DNA from: UBA5336 sp964415675
GTDB lineage: Bacteria; Pseudomonadota; Alphaproteobacteria; Caulobacterales; Hyphomonadaceae
Reading direction: 5' to 3'
DNA: 64,000 bases
Assembly (NCBI GenBank): GCA_964415675.1
Contig: CAYQBG010000015.1
Location: forward strand, 36,727 to 100,726
A program made the translations under genes and the position numbers. How positions within the stretch are numbered: the stretch's first letter is position 1; every line of letters begins with the position of its first letter. The notes under the pieces are model-generated. The model saw only the letters and a program-made list of their open reading frames with translations. It was not told where the DNA came from and did not search any database. Below are positions 15,804 through 23,958 of the stretch, piece after piece.

Positions 15804-17621
15804 ATGTCGATGGGCCGCCTGCAATCAAAGAGCGCTGTGTCAAAACAGGTCGAAGAACACCTTGCCCGCGGCGACCTGTCCGCGGCAATCCGGTCTTTGC
15901 AGGACGCCCTGGATAGAGCGCCGCGAAATTTCCAGGGTTGGATGCAACTGGGCCGCCTCCTCCATGAGGACGGCCAGTATGCGGCGAGCGTGAAGGCCGT
16001 GCAAACCTGCGAACAGCTTGATCCACTGGTTGCTGAATTCCAGTCGATCCAGAATCACATCCAACGCGGTGACCTTCAGAAAGCGGGGCTCACCGCGCAA
16101 AGCATGCTTCAGGCTTGTCCGGGTCATCCAAGGGCAATCTTCACGCTGGCGCATATCGAGCAATTGCATGGGCGCCACGAAAGGCGGGCTGCAATTCTTC
16201 AAGAGGGGCTGGAGCATGCGCCTGCCAATCTTGGGCTGATCAAGACCCTGGTCGGCGCACTTGAAAGCTCGGGGGCCTACAGAGAAGCTGTCGAAACGGC
16301 CCGCCGCCTGGTTGACCTGCAGGAGACGTTCGAGACCGTCTGGGGACTGGTGACCTTACTCCTGAGATATGGTCAGAACCCGTCGGCACTCCAAATGTGC
16401 GATCGCGCCGAGGCGTTAAGCCAGGGCAACCGGGAAAAGCTGAGCGATGTGGCGCTTGTACGCGGGCAGGTCCTGCGCATCCTCGGTAATCATGATCGCA
16501 GCATTGCCTCGCTTCAGGAAAGTCTTGCTCAAAATCCATACAATGGGGCCAGCTGGTGGGCCCTTGCCGATACAAAGACCTATCGGTTCAGCGATGCGGA
16601 CGGCGCCGCCATTCAACGTCTTGCCGTGAATCCGCATCTGGAACGACAACAACGCGGTATGGCCGCCTTCGCACTGGCTAGGCAAATCGAAAGCCGGGGT
16701 GATATTGATCGCGCCATGCAGGCCTACCACCGCGCCAACGCGCTTTACGCGCCCGAGGGCTTCAGGATCGATAAGGTTATCAAAGCCGGCGAACGTCTCA
16801 TCAATGCCTTTGGAAAAGATACTCTCAGGAGGCAGGCAACGCCTCTCCAGGGCGGGCCCATCCCGATCTTCGTGATTGGTCTGCCGCGTTCGGGATCGAC
16901 ACTGATCGAGCAGATACTCGCGAGCCATTCAAAGATTGAAGGGACTATGGAATTGCCAGTGTTGCCGAGCATAAAGCGGCGCGCACACTTGTTGTGCCGG
17001 GAAAGGTTTGGCAGTGATTATCCCGGCGCGCTGGGCAATCTTTCTGAGGCCGAACTTTCGGCATTGGGTGAGGCATACTTGGCGGAGTCTGCATTTTTCC
17101 GGGACGACGGTACGCTGTTTTTTGTCGACAAACTCCCCTTCAACTTCGAACATGTGGGTTTGATCCACAAGATTTTGCCGCAGGCTGTCATCATCAATGC
17201 GCGCCGTAACCCGCTAGATTGCGGCCTGAGCATTTATAAACAGTGTTTCAGTCAGGGTTCTGCATTCAGCTACGATCTCAGTAATATAGGCGCTTATTAC
17301 AAACTCTATCTTTCAATCGTTGATCACTGGCACGCTTTGATCCCGGGCAAGGTTCTGGACATTCAGTATGAGTGCCTTGTGCGGTCGCCGGAAGACCAGG
17401 TCCGGCGTCTGCTCAATCATGTTGGCGTTGAGTTCGAAGCGGGGTGCCTCGAGTTCTGGAAGACGGCACGCGCCGTGCGCACGGCGAGCAGCGAGCAGGT
17501 GCGCCAACCCATCTATAGCGATGCCATCGGTGCATGGTGCGGCTTTGACCGCCATCTGGGGCCACTGCGCGAAGGGCTCGGAAAGGACACAATTGCCCGA
17601 TTTGCGGCCTTTCTCGAATAG
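15804..17621 (+). CDS. TPR-repeat sulfotransferase
   Basis: A 605-residue two-domain protein. Residues about 1-340 form TPR-like helical pairs (for example AIRSLQDALDRAPRNFQGWM and AALQESLAQNPYNGASWWAL-type units). Residues about 350-605 form a sulfotransferase domain. The PAPS 5'-phosphosulfate loop is FVIGLPRSGSTLIEQILASH at about 358, and the 3'-phosphate site is INARRNPLDCGLSIYKQCF at about 464. No signal peptide, so it acts in the cytoplasm or at the membrane face. This architecture recalls tyrosylprotein-type sulfotransferases and often sits beside TonB receptors in related bacteria (my recollection). The acceptor is unknown. The start at 15804 has only a weak ribosome site; Met at 15810 is an alternative. 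Confidence 0.86.
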   Translation: MSMGRLQSKSAVSKQVEEHLARGDLSAAIRSLQDALDRAPRNFQGWMQLGRLLHEDGQYAASVKAVQTCEQLDPLVAEFQSIQNHIQRGDLQKAGLTAQSMLQACPGHPRAIFTLAHIEQLHGRHERRAAILQEGLEHAPANLGLIKTLVGALESSGAYREAVETARRLVDLQETFETVWGLVTLLLRYGQNPSALQMCDRAEALSQGNREKLSDVALVRGQVLRILGNHDRSIASLQESLAQNPYNGASWWALADTKTYRFSDADGAAIQRLAVNPHLERQQRGMAAFALARQIESRGDIDRAMQAYHRANALYAPEGFRIDKVIKAGERLINAFGKDTLRRQATPLQGGPIPIFVIGLPRSGSTLIEQILASHSKIEGTMELPVLPSIKRRAHLLCRERFGSDYPGALGNLSEAELSALGEAYLAESAFFRDDGTLFFVDKLPFNFEHVGLIHKILPQAVIINARRNPLDCGLSIYKQCFSQGSAFSYDLSNIGAYYKLYLSIVDHWHALIPGKVLDIQYECLVRSPEDQVRRLLNHVGVEFEAGCLEFWKTARAVRTASSEQVRQPIYSDAIGAWCGFDRHLGPLREGLGKDTIARFAAFLE

Positions 17622-17640
17622 GGCGGCGCGGACCGAGAAC

Positions 17641-19647
17641 CTACTCGCTGAGTTGTTTTTCAAGGAATTCGGCCTGAGCACGATAATAGAACAGCCGGTT
17701 TGTAAGCTTACGCCAGCCATGGCCCTCATCCTCTATGCGGATATAGGGCGCTTCGATGCCGTTCTGCCTCAATGTCTTCACCATGACTTCGGTTTCATAA
17801 ATATCGATCCGTGGGTCCTGAACGCCATGCGAATAAAGCACGGGGACTTGTATCTGATCTGCAAGGCGGATGGGCGAATTCTCGGTGTAGAAATCGATCC
17901 AGCGCGGCTCCGTGATGTCGCCATACTCGATGCGGTCGGATGCCTTGAGGCCGGGTGAAGCAATCTGTAGCGCCGTCACCCAATCAGCCACGCCATATCG
18001 GCTGACGCCGGCAGAAAATGTCTCCGGGTAAAGTGCCAGAACGGCATTCACCATATAACCACCATAGGAGCCGCCCGACACAGCCGCGCGATCCATGTCG
18101 ACAAGGCGCTCAGCACGCAGATATTCGGCCATGTCGATCAGGTCACGCACGCTGTCGCGCCGTTTCTCCTGATCGTCCAGAGTCGTATAGATACGGCCGA
18201 ACCCTGTCGATCCGCGCACGTTTGGCTCGAAAACCGCTATTCCGCGATCAACATGGTATTGAACCACAGCATCGAAGCTGGCCATGGATTGGGCTGTTGG
18301 GCCGCCATGAACTTCGAACAGGACTGGCGGCGGGCCATCGGTCTTGCGCGAAGCCGGGTCTGGAAGATAAAGCAACCCTTGGAGCTCTACCCCGTCCCTC
18401 GCCTCGATGCGTATGCTTTGTGGGCGAACAAACCGCTGCGGGTCGAGGCCCGCGAGAGTGGCCTCAAAGCTCTGTGATAGGGTGGAGCGCGAAAGGTCCC
18501 ACGTAACGATATCCCCCGGTGTGCGCCAGCCATTGATATTGATTGCAATTCTGTCGGACCTTGGACTGCAACTCAGACCGTAGAGTCCTTCAGGAAGGCG
18601 CGGCGGCGTCAGGGCCTTGCCTGATGACAAGTCGCGAACATGCAATTTGTGGAAGCCGTCCACATTTTCGGTAAATGCAAGATACCGCCCGTTGCGACCG
18701 CACAGTTCGATGCCAGCGGCGTCGCGTTTCGTCTCGAATAGAAGGCTGATCTCCCCCGATTCCAAATCATATTGATTGATGGTCGAGAAAATGCGCCCGT
18801 GATTGCTGGCGAAATAAAAGCCGGAACTGTCGGGCTTCCAGGCAAACCCTCCACCGGCATGATTGGCGCGTGTCTCGGGCGCGGATATGGTTGCCATATC
18901 GCCGGTGCGAATATCCATCAGGTAAAGATTGTCAGCATCCTCTCCGACTGTTTCCATGACGATAACTTTCGATCCGTCAGGCGAAACGTCCCGTGCGAAA
19001 AACCCGAAGGTCCCTTCGAACAACAGTTCTGTCTCAGCATTATCGAGGTCGGCGTGGTAAATGTCGAAATCGAGACCATTGCGCTCTGTGGAAGCGAAAA
19101 CTGCCGCTGTCCCAGACGGAAAAATGTCACCGAATGATCGGAAACCACCATCCACTGCCGGAAGCAGCAGACGCTCTGCACTGCCATCCGCAGCCACGAA
19201 ATAATAGGCTTCCTGTTCATTGCCATCATTGTCCGCGCCGTAAATGAGACCTGATCCATCGGGCATCCAACGGAAAAAGGTAATTCCATTGCCGAAGGTG
19301 AGTTGCCGGGGCGCTGTCCCAGATGCTGCGACGATCCATAATTGGGGAAGACCGGTCACGCTGTATCGGAAAGCGATGTGCGCACCGTCTGGCGAAAGCC
19401 GGGCGCCAGATGCGCCGCGGGCCTTGAGATAACGGGCGATATTCGCCGGGTCTTCGCCGGCAAGCCCGACTTCCAGAGGACCGGCCTCGGGAGACATCGC
19501 CTCGAGATCATAGTCTGGCCCTGTGGACTGGACCTGCGTCATGATTTCGCCATTCCGATGGCCCGTTTCCACGGGCATGGCATTCTTGTAACTGGCACAT
19601 CCACCCATGAGGGCGAATGTCGCGATGACGATTGAAACCATTCGCAT
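17641..19647 (-). CDS. S9 family prolyl-oligopeptidase-like peptidase (lipoprotein)
   Basis: A 668-residue serine peptidase. The ATG at 19647 has GGAG ten bases upstream and opens a lipoprotein signal ending LMGGC, so it is probably tethered in the periplasm. Residues about 60-400 are WD/beta-propeller-like repeats (SPDGAHIAFRY, MPDGSGLIYGADNDGN, SPDGSKVIVMETV). Residues about 410-668 are the alpha/beta-hydrolase domain with the complete triad: Ser527 in GGSYGGYM, Asp611 in GVQDPRID and His643 in DEGHGW. It cleaves short peptides in characterised relatives. It follows the M14 gene closely in one operon; a GTG at 19683 overlaps that gene's stop, so the two are probably co-translated. It ends 20 bases from the sulfotransferase stop. 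Confidence 0.9.
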   Translation of the reverse strand: MRMVSIVIATFALMGGCASYKNAMPVETGHRNGEIMTQVQSTGPDYDLEAMSPEAGPLEVGLAGEDPANIARYLKARGASGARLSPDGAHIAFRYSVTGLPQLWIVAASGTAPRQLTFGNGITFFRWMPDGSGLIYGADNDGNEQEAYYFVAADGSAERLLLPAVDGGFRSFGDIFPSGTAAVFASTERNGLDFDIYHADLDNAETELLFEGTFGFFARDVSPDGSKVIVMETVGEDADNLYLMDIRTGDMATISAPETRANHAGGGFAWKPDSSGFYFASNHGRIFSTINQYDLESGEISLLFETKRDAAGIELCGRNGRYLAFTENVDGFHKLHVRDLSSGKALTPPRLPEGLYGLSCSPRSDRIAININGWRTPGDIVTWDLSRSTLSQSFEATLAGLDPQRFVRPQSIRIEARDGVELQGLLYLPDPASRKTDGPPPVLFEVHGGPTAQSMASFDAVVQYHVDRGIAVFEPNVRGSTGFGRIYTTLDDQEKRRDSVRDLIDMAEYLRAERLVDMDRAAVSGGSYGGYMVNAVLALYPETFSAGVSRYGVADWVTALQIASPGLKASDRIEYGDITEPRWIDFYTENSPIRLADQIQVPVLYSHGVQDPRIDIYETEVMVKTLRQNGIEAPYIRIEDEGHGWRKLTNRLFYYRAQAEFLEKQLSE

Positions 19648-19679
19648 CGGTTCATGTCTCCAGATTCGATAATGAAAGG

Positions 19680-22322
19680 TCACTGCTTGGTTCGTGCTGG
19701 CCCGAGCACGACGGCATTCGCCAGGAGCAGGTTCAGACCATTCAGATAAGCTCGGGTCGTCGGGCTCTGCGTAAAACCGATCGCAACGCCGTCACCTTTG
19801 CGCTGCGCCATCACGAACGGCTTGAAGGCCAGTTGAGCCCGGTTCTCCTCCCAGAGATATCCGCTTGCGAGAAGGTCTTCGGCGCCGGCAAATCGGAAGA
19901 CATTTTCTCCATCGCCCTCATTCAATGGACGATAGATCTCGCGGCCTGTCACCAATGCCGTCGCGCTTTCATAGCCGGCTGCAAGCCAATGGTCCGTGTT
20001 TGCCTCAACGCGAACGAGAACTCCTGGAATGTCTTCCGGCTGTGCACGTTGGTCATGAATTTGAGCTTGATAGTCCTCTTCATTCTCGAAGATCATCCCT
20101 GGCAGACGTGGGCTATCGTCGTCTGGCTTTTCAGGTATTTCCTTATCGCTCGCCGCATATTCGAGCTTTGTGGAAAACAGGCCGGACTCGTCTTCGGACA
20201 ACTCCCCTAGGCTACCATCCAGGGCGACGAGTACGCCGCCATCCTGCACAAAATCGACCAGGACACCGGCGTTTCCGATTTCGCCAATCAAGCCTCCATA
20301 ACTGTCGGGCAGTACGAGGACATCGTACAGCGACAGATCGGCCCGCGACAGAGAGGACGCATGTATCGGCGCAACGGGAAGGCCAAGCTGTCGCTCCAGG
20401 ACGAAGCGTGTATTGCCTGCGGAAGTCGGGCGGGTGCCGCGTCCCCAGGCCATTGCGATACGGGGCATTCTCAAAGTGGCAAAGGCCGAGCTTCCGAAGT
20501 TCGGCCCGTCATCCACCCAGCTGGTTTCCATGGGCACAACCTCCGCCCCGATTTCGACGGCAAGAGACCTCAACTGGTCAGCAAGGTCGTCGGGATTTCC
20601 CGCCCGGGGAAAGAGCACACTTCCGGCCGGAAACTCTCTGTCGTTCTGGGTAAACGGGGTATCGGTGGATCTTCCAACCAGCCCGGCTTTGAGAGCGGCA
20701 ATGACGAGTCGCGCCTGTCCCCCGTCAGTCCAGGGGACGACCTGCCCGAAAGCTCCGCCAGCCTCCACGATCGAAGGGATAGCATCGTCCCCCGATATTG
20801 CCGTTGCGGTGCTGAGGTCGACTCGCGCGCAGTGCTCAGTCGCCACGCCATCCATAAGGGGCAGTGACCACGCGGTGACGTCATAGAGTTCATGATTGAG
20901 GCCCCGTTCACGGCGGCTTTCCTGTTCGGCGACGAAGTCTTCCGCCAACGGCGTGTCTTCATTGAGAAGTGTACGGATCAGACGGCCCTGGGGTTGAGCC
21001 ATATCGACGACAATCGCCCCGTCTTGATATGTCTGTCCGCAATGGCGCGCACCGGGAGGTGTTCTCGAAACAATTATGCCCTGTTTTGCGAGCCTACGGG
21101 CCATGGCTTCGCTCTCATAGCGGCGCACTGAAAGATCAAGCACGACATACCGGTTATTGCTCCTTTCGCCCTCTTCAACGACCAGGCCGCGATAGGCGGC
21201 AAAACCGGCGAGATATTCGTCTTTGTTGCGGGCAACGACTTCCAGCGTGGCCAGGGAGGTGAGCACATTGTTGCGCACGCCTTCCGAATAGGTGAGCTCG
21301 GTGCCGTCGCGGCGTTCAAATATAAGCCCCCTGGGCGAGCCTTGTTCGAATGTCATCGCAATAGACCCGTTCAGGGTCGGCCACATATCACCATAGCCGG
21401 GATAGAAGGCGTCGAAGACTTCACGCGTAAAATAAGACACACCATAGCGATCAAAATAGCGGGCCATGTTCTGACCCAACTCGACCAGTTTTTCGCGCTG
21501 CTCATCAACAATATTCGGATTGTACGGACGCGCCGTTGGCGGGAAATAATATGTGCTGTCGCCGCCCATCTCATGACTGTCCACGAAAACGACGGGGTGC
21601 CATTCAAGCACAGCCGAGATTTTCCCCTCTGTTTCCGGCTGCGTGAGAGCGAACCAGTCGCGGTTCAGGTCGAACAGGTAATGGTTGAACCGACCGCCTG
21701 GCCAGGGCTGGTCATGCTCTGCCGTATGTCGATCGGACTGTGGCTCGAGGCCCAGCGCAGACGTGAAGCTGTGAACGAACCGCGCACGTCCGTCGGGGTT
21801 CTGGCTGGGATCGATAATGATGATCGTGTTTTCGAGTATCCTGTCGACCAATTCATCGTCTTCAGCCGCGAGAAGATGATAGGCCATGAACAGCGCGCTG
21901 TCGGGCGGCGTGACCTCATCGCCATGAACCCCATATGACAGCCACACGACAGCGGGTGTATTCTCGAGCGAAGATGCGTCAGGGGCATCACCTGAGGCCA
22001 GTTCGGCGAGGGCGCTCTGGATGTCGTCAAGCCTGGCCATGTTCTCAGGCGAGGAAATGATTCCGTATATCAACTCCCGGCCCTGCCAGGTTTCACCATA
22101 GTTTCGGATTTCCATGCGAGCCGAAGAGGCCTCGGCGAGAGCTGTCATATAGTCCGAGATGTCGCGGACCGAAGAAATTGCCTCAGCATGATCATGACCA
22201 ACCACGTCATCGAGGGTCGGTATGGCAGGATCATAGCTTGCTGGCGGATAGGCCTGCGCCCTGGCCGAAAACGTACATAGTGCAAGAGCCGCGCCGCAGA
22301 GAACGAGTTTGAAAATTTGCAA
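19680..22322 (-). CDS. M14 family zinc carboxypeptidase-like protein, exported
   Basis: An 880-residue metallopeptidase. I chose the TTG at 22322 because GGAG lies seven bases upstream and it opens a compact signal peptide (QIFKLVLCGAALALCTFSARA). An ATG at 22394 would add 24 residues ahead of the signal. The peptidase domain has zinc ligands His133 and Glu136 in GVHGDE and His250 in DSHEMGG, the substrate region NPDGR, NHYLFDLNRDW, and general base Glu326 in TFEQGS, so it looks active. Residues about 400-880 form a C-terminal region with a possible class I glutamine amidotransferase-like fold, as in other long M14 proteins. It probably trims peptides in the periplasm together with the S9 enzyme. 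Confidence 0.88.
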   Translation of the reverse strand: MQIFKLVLCGAALALCTFSARAQAYPPASYDPAIPTLDDVVGHDHAEAISSVRDISDYMTALAEASSARMEIRNYGETWQGRELIYGIISSPENMARLDDIQSALAELASGDAPDASSLENTPAVVWLSYGVHGDEVTPPDSALFMAYHLLAAEDDELVDRILENTIIIIDPSQNPDGRARFVHSFTSALGLEPQSDRHTAEHDQPWPGGRFNHYLFDLNRDWFALTQPETEGKISAVLEWHPVVFVDSHEMGGDSTYYFPPTARPYNPNIVDEQREKLVELGQNMARYFDRYGVSYFTREVFDAFYPGYGDMWPTLNGSIAMTFEQGSPRGLIFERRDGTELTYSEGVRNNVLTSLATLEVVARNKDEYLAGFAAYRGLVVEEGERSNNRYVVLDLSVRRYESEAMARRLAKQGIIVSRTPPGARHCGQTYQDGAIVVDMAQPQGRLIRTLLNEDTPLAEDFVAEQESRRERGLNHELYDVTAWSLPLMDGVATEHCARVDLSTATAISGDDAIPSIVEAGGAFGQVVPWTDGGQARLVIAALKAGLVGRSTDTPFTQNDREFPAGSVLFPRAGNPDDLADQLRSLAVEIGAEVVPMETSWVDDGPNFGSSAFATLRMPRIAMAWGRGTRPTSAGNTRFVLERQLGLPVAPIHASSLSRADLSLYDVLVLPDSYGGLIGEIGNAGVLVDFVQDGGVLVALDGSLGELSEDESGLFSTKLEYAASDKEIPEKPDDDSPRLPGMIFENEEDYQAQIHDQRAQPEDIPGVLVRVEANTDHWLAAGYESATALVTGREIYRPLNEGDGENVFRFAGAEDLLASGYLWEENRAQLAFKPFVMAQRKGDGVAIGFTQSPTTRAYLNGLNLLLANAVVLGPARTKQ

Positions 22323-22983
22323 TCGGGATCTCCATGTTTCAGCTAGTGTTCTCTGAGCCTGCGCAGGAGGCACGACAGGAATCGTGTTCCGCATCTTCAA
22401 AGACTTATGGTCAGCTCAGTTTTTGAGCGCACATCGCCCCGAATGCCTGAGTTTTGGTTTTACATCGAATGAAAGCGGCTCCCCAGTTCGAACAGGTAAA
22501 TGTGTTGGGAAGTTTACAACAATCATTGTCCGAACTGAAATCCCCAGGGGTTTGCCGCAGGCTGCTTTTCTTGAGAGACAGCAGCCATAAAAGAGCAGGG
22601 ATCGCAGTGGCGTTATTCGCCGGAAGTGCGCAAGCGCGCGAGATGTCGGCAAGCGGGCCGGACCGAGCGGCGGAAAACGTGACCGGATCCAGTCGCAGAA
22701 CGCACTCGCAGCGACGATTATCGCCCTGTTCAGGACCGGGATCATTCAAAGGTGGGGGCGTGGAAGTCATGCGGTGGCGTCGGCTCCGCCTTGCTCGAAT
22801 GAGTCGACTGTTGCGAGCAACACGGCATTCGTCGAGGCGATCAGCCTCATCCAGACCGCATAGGCTATAGAGCAACTTCCATGCAGCCGAATTGCAATTC
22901 ATTATGGCTGCATGGCACCGTTCATATCAGCTCCGATGTGCCCGAAGGCCAGCACAAAGACTGGTTTGACCAACCCTGAGGCG
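22323..22983. other. 660-base non-coding stretch between galU and the M14 gene
   Basis: Both neighbours are on the minus strand. A 163-codon minus-strand frame (22411-22902) exists but has no recognisable family, no ribosome site and a cysteine- and arginine-rich composition, so I do not call it. The segment should hold the promoter of the M14-S9 operon and the 3' end of the galU transcript. It includes a nested palindrome at 22879-22915. Confidence 0.5.
22879..22915. repeat. Nested palindrome downstream of galU
   Basis: CCATGCAGCC (22879-22888) pairs exactly with GGCTGCATGG (22906-22915). Inside the loop sits a second perfect 12-base palindrome, GAATTGCAATTC (22889-22900). On the minus strand it lies about 70 bases after the galU stop and could act as a transcript end; there is no U-tract. 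Alternatively it is a protein-binding or cruciform-forming site. Confidence 0.5.
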
Positions 22984-23853
22984 TTAAGCTCTGGACATGG
23001 CCGATATAAGGGCGCGGGCGTTCTCACCTATCTCTGGATGGTCGCGGGCATAGGCCAGGACCGCTTCAAGATAGCCGAGCTTTGAACCGCAATCATAATC
23101 CTGACCTTCATATTCGAAGGCATGAAAAGCCTGGGTCTGCATCAGTGAGGCCATGGAATCCGTCAGCTGGATTTCGCCACCCGCGCCGCGTTCCTGGGTT
23201 TCAAGCAGGTCGAAGATCTCCGGCTGCAGGATATAGCGCCCAGTGATCTTTAGGTTTGACGGAGCTTCGGAACGGAGCGGCTTCTCGACCATTCCTGACA
23301 TTTCGATCAGCCGGCCTTTCCGCGATTTCGGAGCAATCACGCCATATTTTGACACCTCGTCTTCGGGTACAGCATCGACCGCAATGATATTTCCACCTGC
23401 CTGATTGTAGGCTTCGACCATCTGTGCAGTGCAGCTCACATCTGCTTTCACAAGGACGTCCGGCAACAGGATCGCGAATGGCTCATTTCCGATTGCATCG
23501 CGTGCGCACCAGACGGCATGTCCGAGGCCGAGCGCACCTTGCTGTCGAATAAAACTGGTTGAGCCGGCGGGCATGTGTATGCGCCGCAACTCGTCGAGAA
23601 TGGCCGTCTTGCCTTTCTTTTCAAGCGCGTCCTCCAACTCGTAGGCGACGTCGAAATAGTCCTCGATCGCGCCTTTGCCCCGGCCTGTGATGAAAACGAT
23701 ATGCTCTATGCCGGCCTCGCGCGCTTCATCGACGACATATTGCAGCGCTGGGCGATCGACCACCGGAAGCAGTTCTTTCGGGACGGCCTTCGTGGCCGGC
23801 AGCACGCGAGTGCCGAATCCTGCGACCGGGATGACCGCTTTTCTGATCGTCAT
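22984..23853 (-). CDS. galU: UTP--glucose-1-phosphate uridylyltransferase
   Basis: A 289-residue enzyme that makes UDP-glucose from UTP and glucose-1-phosphate in the cytoplasm. The nucleotide-binding start is AVIPVAGFGTRVLPATKAVP, followed by KELLPVVDRPALQYVVDEA, and VEKP at the sugar-binding site. Length and sequence fit GalU of proteobacteria. The ATG at 23853 is chosen because the conserved MTIRKAVIP begins there. UDP-glucose feeds Ugd encoded 3 kb upstream. A thiolase-like gene precedes it with about 105 bases between. Confidence 0.95.
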   Translation of the reverse strand: MTIRKAVIPVAGFGTRVLPATKAVPKELLPVVDRPALQYVVDEAREAGIEHIVFITGRGKGAIEDYFDVAYELEDALEKKGKTAILDELRRIHMPAGSTSFIRQQGALGLGHAVWCARDAIGNEPFAILLPDVLVKADVSCTAQMVEAYNQAGGNIIAVDAVPEDEVSKYGVIAPKSRKGRLIEMSGMVEKPLRSEAPSNLKITGRYILQPEIFDLLETQERGAGGEIQLTDSMASLMQTQAFHAFEYEGQDYDCGSKLGYLEAVLAYARDHPEIGENARALISAMSRA

Positions 23854-23958
23854 GATGTCTGTCTCCTTGAAGAGGCAAATCGAGCACAGTTCGCAGCCGT
23901 AAACCAGAATGCTCCAGTACAGATAAGCCTGATGCAAGTGGCGGTCCAGATTCGCCAA

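Noticed and set aside
12662..22322. Lasso-peptide cluster (receptor plus S9 isopeptidase)
   Set aside because: The S9 protein and receptor recall lasso-peptide isopeptidase loci, but no precursor, B or C maturation genes are visible.
22411..22902. 163-codon minus-strand ORF in the galU-M14 gap
   Set aside because: No recognisable domain or ribosome site, odd composition; treated as non-coding.
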